DNA from: Epiperipatus broadwayi
Lineage: Eukaryota; Onychophora; Udeonychophora; Euonychophora; Peripatidae
Length of the DNA: 64,000 bases
Assembly: GCA_028023455.1 (NCBI GenBank)
Contig: JAQFVV010000017.1
Location: forward strand, 4,494,098 to 4,558,097
Direction of reading: 5' to 3'
Below the pieces are notes generated by a model that was given only the letters and a program-made list of their open reading frames with translations, was not told the origin of the DNA and ran no database searches. The number at the start of each line of letters is the position of its first letter. Within the stretch, counting starts at the first letter, position 1. This document shows positions 60,030 to 64,000 of this stretch, piece by piece. Made by a program: the position numbers and the translations under genes.

Positions 60030-60415
60030 ATCATCATCATCAACCATTATCAATCGACTACAGGATGAAGGTCTCTCCATGTTCAATCCATCTCCGATCT
60101 CTAGCCTCTCTTCTCCATGTCACCCTTGCATACTTTCTTATTTCATCCATCCATCTCACATGTGGTCTCTTTCTGGATCTTTTACAATCTCTTGGAATCC
60201 AGTTTAAAATTTCAATTGTCCATCTATTATCACCTCTTCTAGAAATATGTCCAGCACAACTCCACTTCAGTTTTTTAATTCTTTCAATGATATCAGTAAC
60301 ACCTGCTTTGTTCTCTTCCCATGTATTGCATTTTTGATCTCTTCTTGTTACTCCTAACATGCATCTTTCCATACTTCTTAGAATGGTCTGAAGTCTCTAC
60401 ATTGCTCATATTTAA
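60030..60415 (-). pseudogene. RTE-type LINE, 3' fragment
   Basis: On the minus strand, 'MERCMLGVTRRDQKCNTW', 'KAGVTDIIERIKKLKWS' and 'GHISRRGDNRWTIEILNWI' are followed by 'RPHVRWMDEIRKYARVTWRR', close to the C-terminus of the 31908-34081 copy. The reading is open for 104 codons, making this one of the better-kept fragments. The complement of a TGA-type tail lies at 60030-60040 (catcatcatc). Confidence 0.85.
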
Positions 60416-60594
60416 TACCACAGAGAATAATGAACTCAATTGGAGATATATTTATAGTCACAGGTGTTGAATAATAAAATTGGTTAATTTAATGTCATTT
60501 TCATTATATATATTAATAAGTATTATTAATTAATTGTCCTTTATGCATTGCACTTATGACGTTTAAAAACCATATATATTATAACAATCGGAAG

Positions 60595-60665
60595 TAAGTG
60601 GAGATCGAATCTAACCGCAAAAATAATATATCCAACTACCAGGCGCCATCTAGGCATTTAAACCT
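60595..60665 (-). repeat. tRNA-like (SINE-type) sequence
   Basis: On the minus strand, an A-box-like 'tggcgcctggtagttgg' lies about 30 bp before a B-box-like 'ggttagattcgatctcc', the spacing of an internal Pol III promoter. Stem pairing is poor, so it is more likely a SINE head than a tRNA gene. Element ends were not defined. Confidence 0.4.
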
Positions 60666-61021
60666 AGAAAAATTTATAAAGTAGGAAGATACGCGCTGTT
60701 AAGATTCCACTATTCCGATCGTTAGCCCAAGTCACTAGCTCAGCGGAGACGCAGAGATAAAAATCTATATCTTAATTTATATCTTAAATATCAATAAATA
60801 AAAGCCACTGCCAGAAATTCACACATAAAAATATTTATTTATGCACAAATAAAATAACATTTAAATTTTGAGGAATAAGTTTAACATTTTAGATTTTTAT
60901 ATTAACTTTTAATTTACATTTAACTAAGTTTCAATGAGTTTAATATTTTATTTAGATAGTCAAGTATGAATAGACTACATAGATCTGCATTTGAAAAGAA
61001 AATATTCTTCCCTGATTTAAC

Positions 61022-61189
61022 CTTAGGCAACAAATTTCGCAATCAACTGGCGCCAATCCATCTGATACATTCATGTATTCAATGTAGCATGATACGACAA
61101 CACAAAATACTATACTGTCGGGAATGGACATCTGAACAGTAAGTAGAATTAGAGAAGACATTGACTCTCCACCAACAGGGATGTTACAT
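61022..61189 (-). other. Candidate internal exon of an unidentified host gene
   Basis: On the minus strand, a good splice acceptor (a T-rich tract ending ccaacag) precedes 61189, and a donor-like AAG|gttaaat follows 61022. The 168 bp between is open in one frame (56 codons), with several cysteines and a 'GGESMSSLILLTVQM' stretch. The enclosing frame is open for 116 codons (60952-61302). I recognise no domain. Its phase (one base completing the first codon) is compatible with the candidate first exon ending at 61976. Chance open frames of this length do occur, so this is only a candidate. Confidence 0.25.
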
Positions 61190-61975
61190 CTGTTGGCAAG
61201 TAGAACAATAAACAAAAAACTCCATAGGAATGGACTGCGGTCTTCTGCCGACTTACAAACCCATCCATAGGCAAACAGAAGGTGTGTGGCGTATATATGC
61301 AATCCTGCCCGTAGCAGACCTCATACTACATCTACTAATTACACAAATATATCCAATCCATTGAGCCAATTCAACCACGAAATGAATAACCTAAGATTAC
61401 CCTCCCTTAATATAACTTTACAAAACTATATAGCCATTCACGCCCGACTTAAATTTAACATTTAAATACGTTCGCACAGATTATTTTTATAAATTTGCTT
61501 TAAAATGTTGAGTACAGATCAGCTGCACAGATTCCACGGTCAAAAACATTCCAAATTCAACACAACCGATCAAAATACAAAGTCATCGATAAACGTCACT
61601 TGCATAGGGAATATACAAATCCCATTAGCATTCATCGTAAGATGCTTGCAGTGATATCGTTGACATATATTCTAATCGAATGTGAAAACCACAACATAAT
61701 CAACCGCTAACGAATCTATGCAACGTCTATACCCAACTTAAATGTAATGCATTTAATAATTTCTACAATAAATATTACTACAAATAAAAATAATAAAATG
61801 GAAATGATTTTAGCAAAACTTAACTATATAAATTTAAACAATCAATTATTAATTTGAAAATCAAATAAGAGTTCATTTTAAAATTTAAATTAGCTGAATC
61901 TTTAAAAAAAATCACTGACGAAAGTTCTTAATTACTTTTTTTGGTTGTTGTTAATTTGTAAAGTTCATAGCTCAC

Positions 61976-62140
61976 GGTAGAAGAGTCCAGGTTTCTGCTT
62001 TTAATTCCCGCGACGCCTCCATTGGAAGATAATGTTCTGGAGATGGCAATAGCTGGTTCAAGGTATCACAGTCTTTTCATTTTTCCTTTTTAAATAGAGA
62101 GTGTGGTATGTGCGTCCTACCACCTCTCAAACACACAACG
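61976..62140 (-). other. Candidate first exon (5' UTR and short coding start)
   Basis: This exon is inferred from the promoter-like sequence at 62169-62261 and a donor-like CC|gtgagc at 61975. On the minus strand, an ATG at 62022 opens 'MEASRELKAETWTLLP' up to the donor; without splicing a stop follows at once. An upstream ATG at about 62084 gives only four codons. The coding start is weakly supported. Confidence 0.2.
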
Positions 62141-62168
62141 CTGGAACTCCCGAAAAAACTGTATTTCC

Positions 62169-62261
62169 CTTTTTATATTAATCCACACAGATTCAATCAA
62201 CAAAACATCACTAATCCAAATTTTCGTTCGGGTCCGGGCTGAGGCTTGGTGCTTCCATTGG
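62169..62261 (-). promoter_or_regulatory. Candidate RNA polymerase II core promoter
   Basis: On the minus strand, TATAAAAAG (62169-62177) lies about 80 bp downstream of a CCAAT box (complement of ATTGG at 62257-62261). The DNA between and just downstream is richer in G+C and CpG than the rest of the window. Transcription would start near 62140 and run leftward. In such A+T-rich DNA a TATA match alone means little; the CCAAT box and the composition are the extra support. Confidence 0.35.
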
Positions 62262-62279
62262 TCAAGCTAAAATCTCTTT

Positions 62280-63075
62280 ATTCTCTTATCTAATTTACTC
62301 TCTGACTTTTTAATTAGACAGCTTTTGGATAATTAATAAACAATCATTTCCATTTACAGATTACAGGAATTAATTAATACCTGTTTTTATTTTTACTTAC
62401 GTTATTTCTTTTTTAAACTATTTTTATATTTAAATCTTTTTTTATAAAAAAAATACATTCAAATACCTTTTTTTATTTATTAAAAAAAAATATTTTTAAA
62501 GTTTAGCATCTGTGCGAATATATATACGTTTAACAAACATTTTAATTTTAGCGTTTAGTTTTTTTACTTTTATTTGCGAACTTTTAAGTTTTTATTTTAA
62601 ATTAATGTAACGACATATTTATATATCGTTACAATATATATATATATACCATAAAAGTGTAAGAAGGCATTTGTCAAATAATAAAATCTGACCAGAACTA
62701 ATCAACTCCCAAAGTGTGGGTATTCTTGAATAAGAAGTTTATATTTTAGAGTATGTGCTGCAGAAAATATTTAGAAAAATTAAATTTCAATAAAATATAT
62801 TTGTTTTTAAATATTTATTTATTACTTGGAAAAAAAAAAAAGTTTAAAGAGATAACTAATATATTATTAATAAAATACATGCAGGCAAAAACAAACATCA
62901 GTTTTAACAAAGCAAAAACCACTTTTCAACTCACAGCAAGCATCCATCTTTGCAATCATTCAGTATTTTCACTTTAATTCTAATAAGTATTGTGACATTT
63001 AATTGTCCAGTAATAGTGACAATTCAGTAAATTCACTTTGGACATTATTTGTTTATAAAAGGAATTTATTTTTCT
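62280..63075. other. A+T-rich stretch, no gene
   Basis: The frame at 62753-62977 has no motif. A (TA)n run lies at about 62634-62648. Confidence 0.5.
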
Positions 63076-63079
63076 GTAA

Positions 63080-63950
63080 TAATTTGTCAAATATAAACAC
63101 CATCCATCAGTAGTAGCAACTTATGGGTTTGGCCATTCTAATCCCAGCAAAATACAGCTCAAAGAGAAAAATTAACTATGAGTTTTGCATTAACTATCAA
63201 ACCTCTTATGAACCACAATTATATATCTAGAAATATCTTGTATTGATCTCAAAATCTACTTGCATGATATCTTGCAATACCACCTTTTCATTTCTTTTGT
63301 AACAAACTTTTCTTTCTGATAAAAAATCAATAATATTCTAATGTAAGAAATTAAACTTTTTAGAATGTCTCAAAGATAATTCTTTCTGAAGTAGATGGGA
63401 TTTGTCTACCATCAATTAGTTTTTAAAAAACTTCTATTCAAATTGCATTAAATGTCCATTCCATCAAAAAAGCGTTTTCACAATAGTAGATTCATCAATA
63501 TTACCACCATCAACAAATCAAAGAGCATGCTGGTTGATCTTTCAGTCTTTCCATCAATTTTCCGGAATATCCTTAAATGAAATTTTCCAACATGTTAAGA
63601 TAATAAAGGATCCATGCCTAATTTCCATACAAAAATTTTTCCAGAAAAACCAATTATATAGACAACTAATTTCTTTTACCATTAAATTGAATTAATCTAT
63701 CATTTTAATCTGTTAAATGTAGCACTAGCCAGTCCAAATGATAGATTCCCTTTTACAATCACTAATCATAAGTTTATTCTGGTGTTCGGAAAAAATATAA
63801 TGGTTCTTCCAATCATAAGTCATGCTTTCATTTATACCATGTCCAATTCTTATGTTTGTGATATTATAATATTCACATCAGAAATGAAAAACAACAAAAG
63901 AATTTATTGAAACCTGTAGAAGTTGTCAACAATAGTACAGTTTAAATAAA
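63080..63950 (-). pseudogene. Decayed LINE C-terminal region
   Basis: On the minus strand, 'ASATFNRLK' near 63735, 'LGMDPLLS-HVGKFHLRIFR' near 63580 and 'STSMLFDLLMVV' near 63520 follow the layout of the 'SA-FGRL', 'LL-YG-ETW' and 'C-R-ILGI-W' segments after the RT core of animal LINEs. An 'LMDGVYI'-like end lies near 63100. Stops are frequent. It is the most decayed of the LINE calls, and part of the fit may be by chance. Confidence 0.45.
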
Positions 63951-64000
63951 AATACATCAAAAATTTACTTTTAAAAATAGAAAAAACAGCTGCCATCTTT

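Noticed and set aside
60640-60660. CTCF-like motif (tagatggcgc on the minus strand)
   Set aside because: It overlaps the tRNA-like A-box sequence, which explains it as well, and one motif match without binding data is not informative.

Overview
The window is strongly A+T-rich eukaryotic DNA with no operons, ribosome binding sites or bacterial genes. Almost everything recognisable in it is transposable-element debris. I counted about a dozen fragments of non-LTR retrotransposons (LINEs) from at least five lineages, several hAT, mariner and pogo/Tigger-like DNA transposons, hairpin (MITE-like) elements, short tRNA-like (SINE-type) insertions, and four (AAT)n arrays, two of them more than 400 bp long. 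This fits an intergenic or intronic part of a repeat-rich metazoan genome, probably an invertebrate. The sequence alone does not fix the phylum. Two Illumina-adapter-like strings inside LINE bodies (29261-29285 and 43491-43506) point to a draft assembly with uncleaned reads.

Layout. 0-10 kb: an RTE-type LINE tail on the minus strand, a 470-bp hAT element with a perfect 8-bp target duplication, a LINE C-terminus with a CCHC-like end, and a decayed LINE split by a 245-bp hairpin element. 10.5-12 kb: a repeat of about 456-bp units arranged as a large palindrome. 13-22.3 kb: two copies of one LINE family in opposite orientation (one cut by a 374-bp hAT-like element), with another LINE between them (itself cut by a 170-bp inverted-repeat element). 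23-27.5 kb: a hAT element and two copies of a roughly 100-bp tRNA-like SINE. 28.5-30.5 kb: a LINE interrupted by an adapter string and bordered by a 431-bp hairpin. 31.9-34.1 kb: the best-preserved LINE, an RTE-like reverse transcriptase with only two lesions. 34.5-36.4 kb: a mariner pseudogene split by a 965-bp TA-flanked pogo/Tigger-like element.

39.4-45.9 kb is a stack of three LINEs separated by (AAT)n arrays. The first carries a long ORF1 with a CCHC zinc knuckle, an endonuclease fragment, and a large internal deletion before its 3' end. 47-54 kb holds two minus-strand RTE copies, inverted copies of a dispersed repeat, and a ZBED/SCAND3-like hAT transposase remnant. 55-60.4 kb holds another LINE interrupted by an inverted-repeat insertion, two RTE tails and a hAT C-terminus. 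60.6-62.3 kb is the only stretch that looks different: richer in G+C and CpG, with a tRNA-like sequence, a TATA box plus CCAAT box on the minus strand, and two phase-compatible candidate exons. If a host gene starts in this window it is here, but the evidence is weak. The right end holds one more LINE remnant.

No intact autonomous element and no confirmed host gene was found. I found nothing I would call an undescribed functional system. The most useful observations are the adapter contamination, the small SINE family with target duplications, the association of LINE boundaries with (AAT)n arrays, and the nested insertions.
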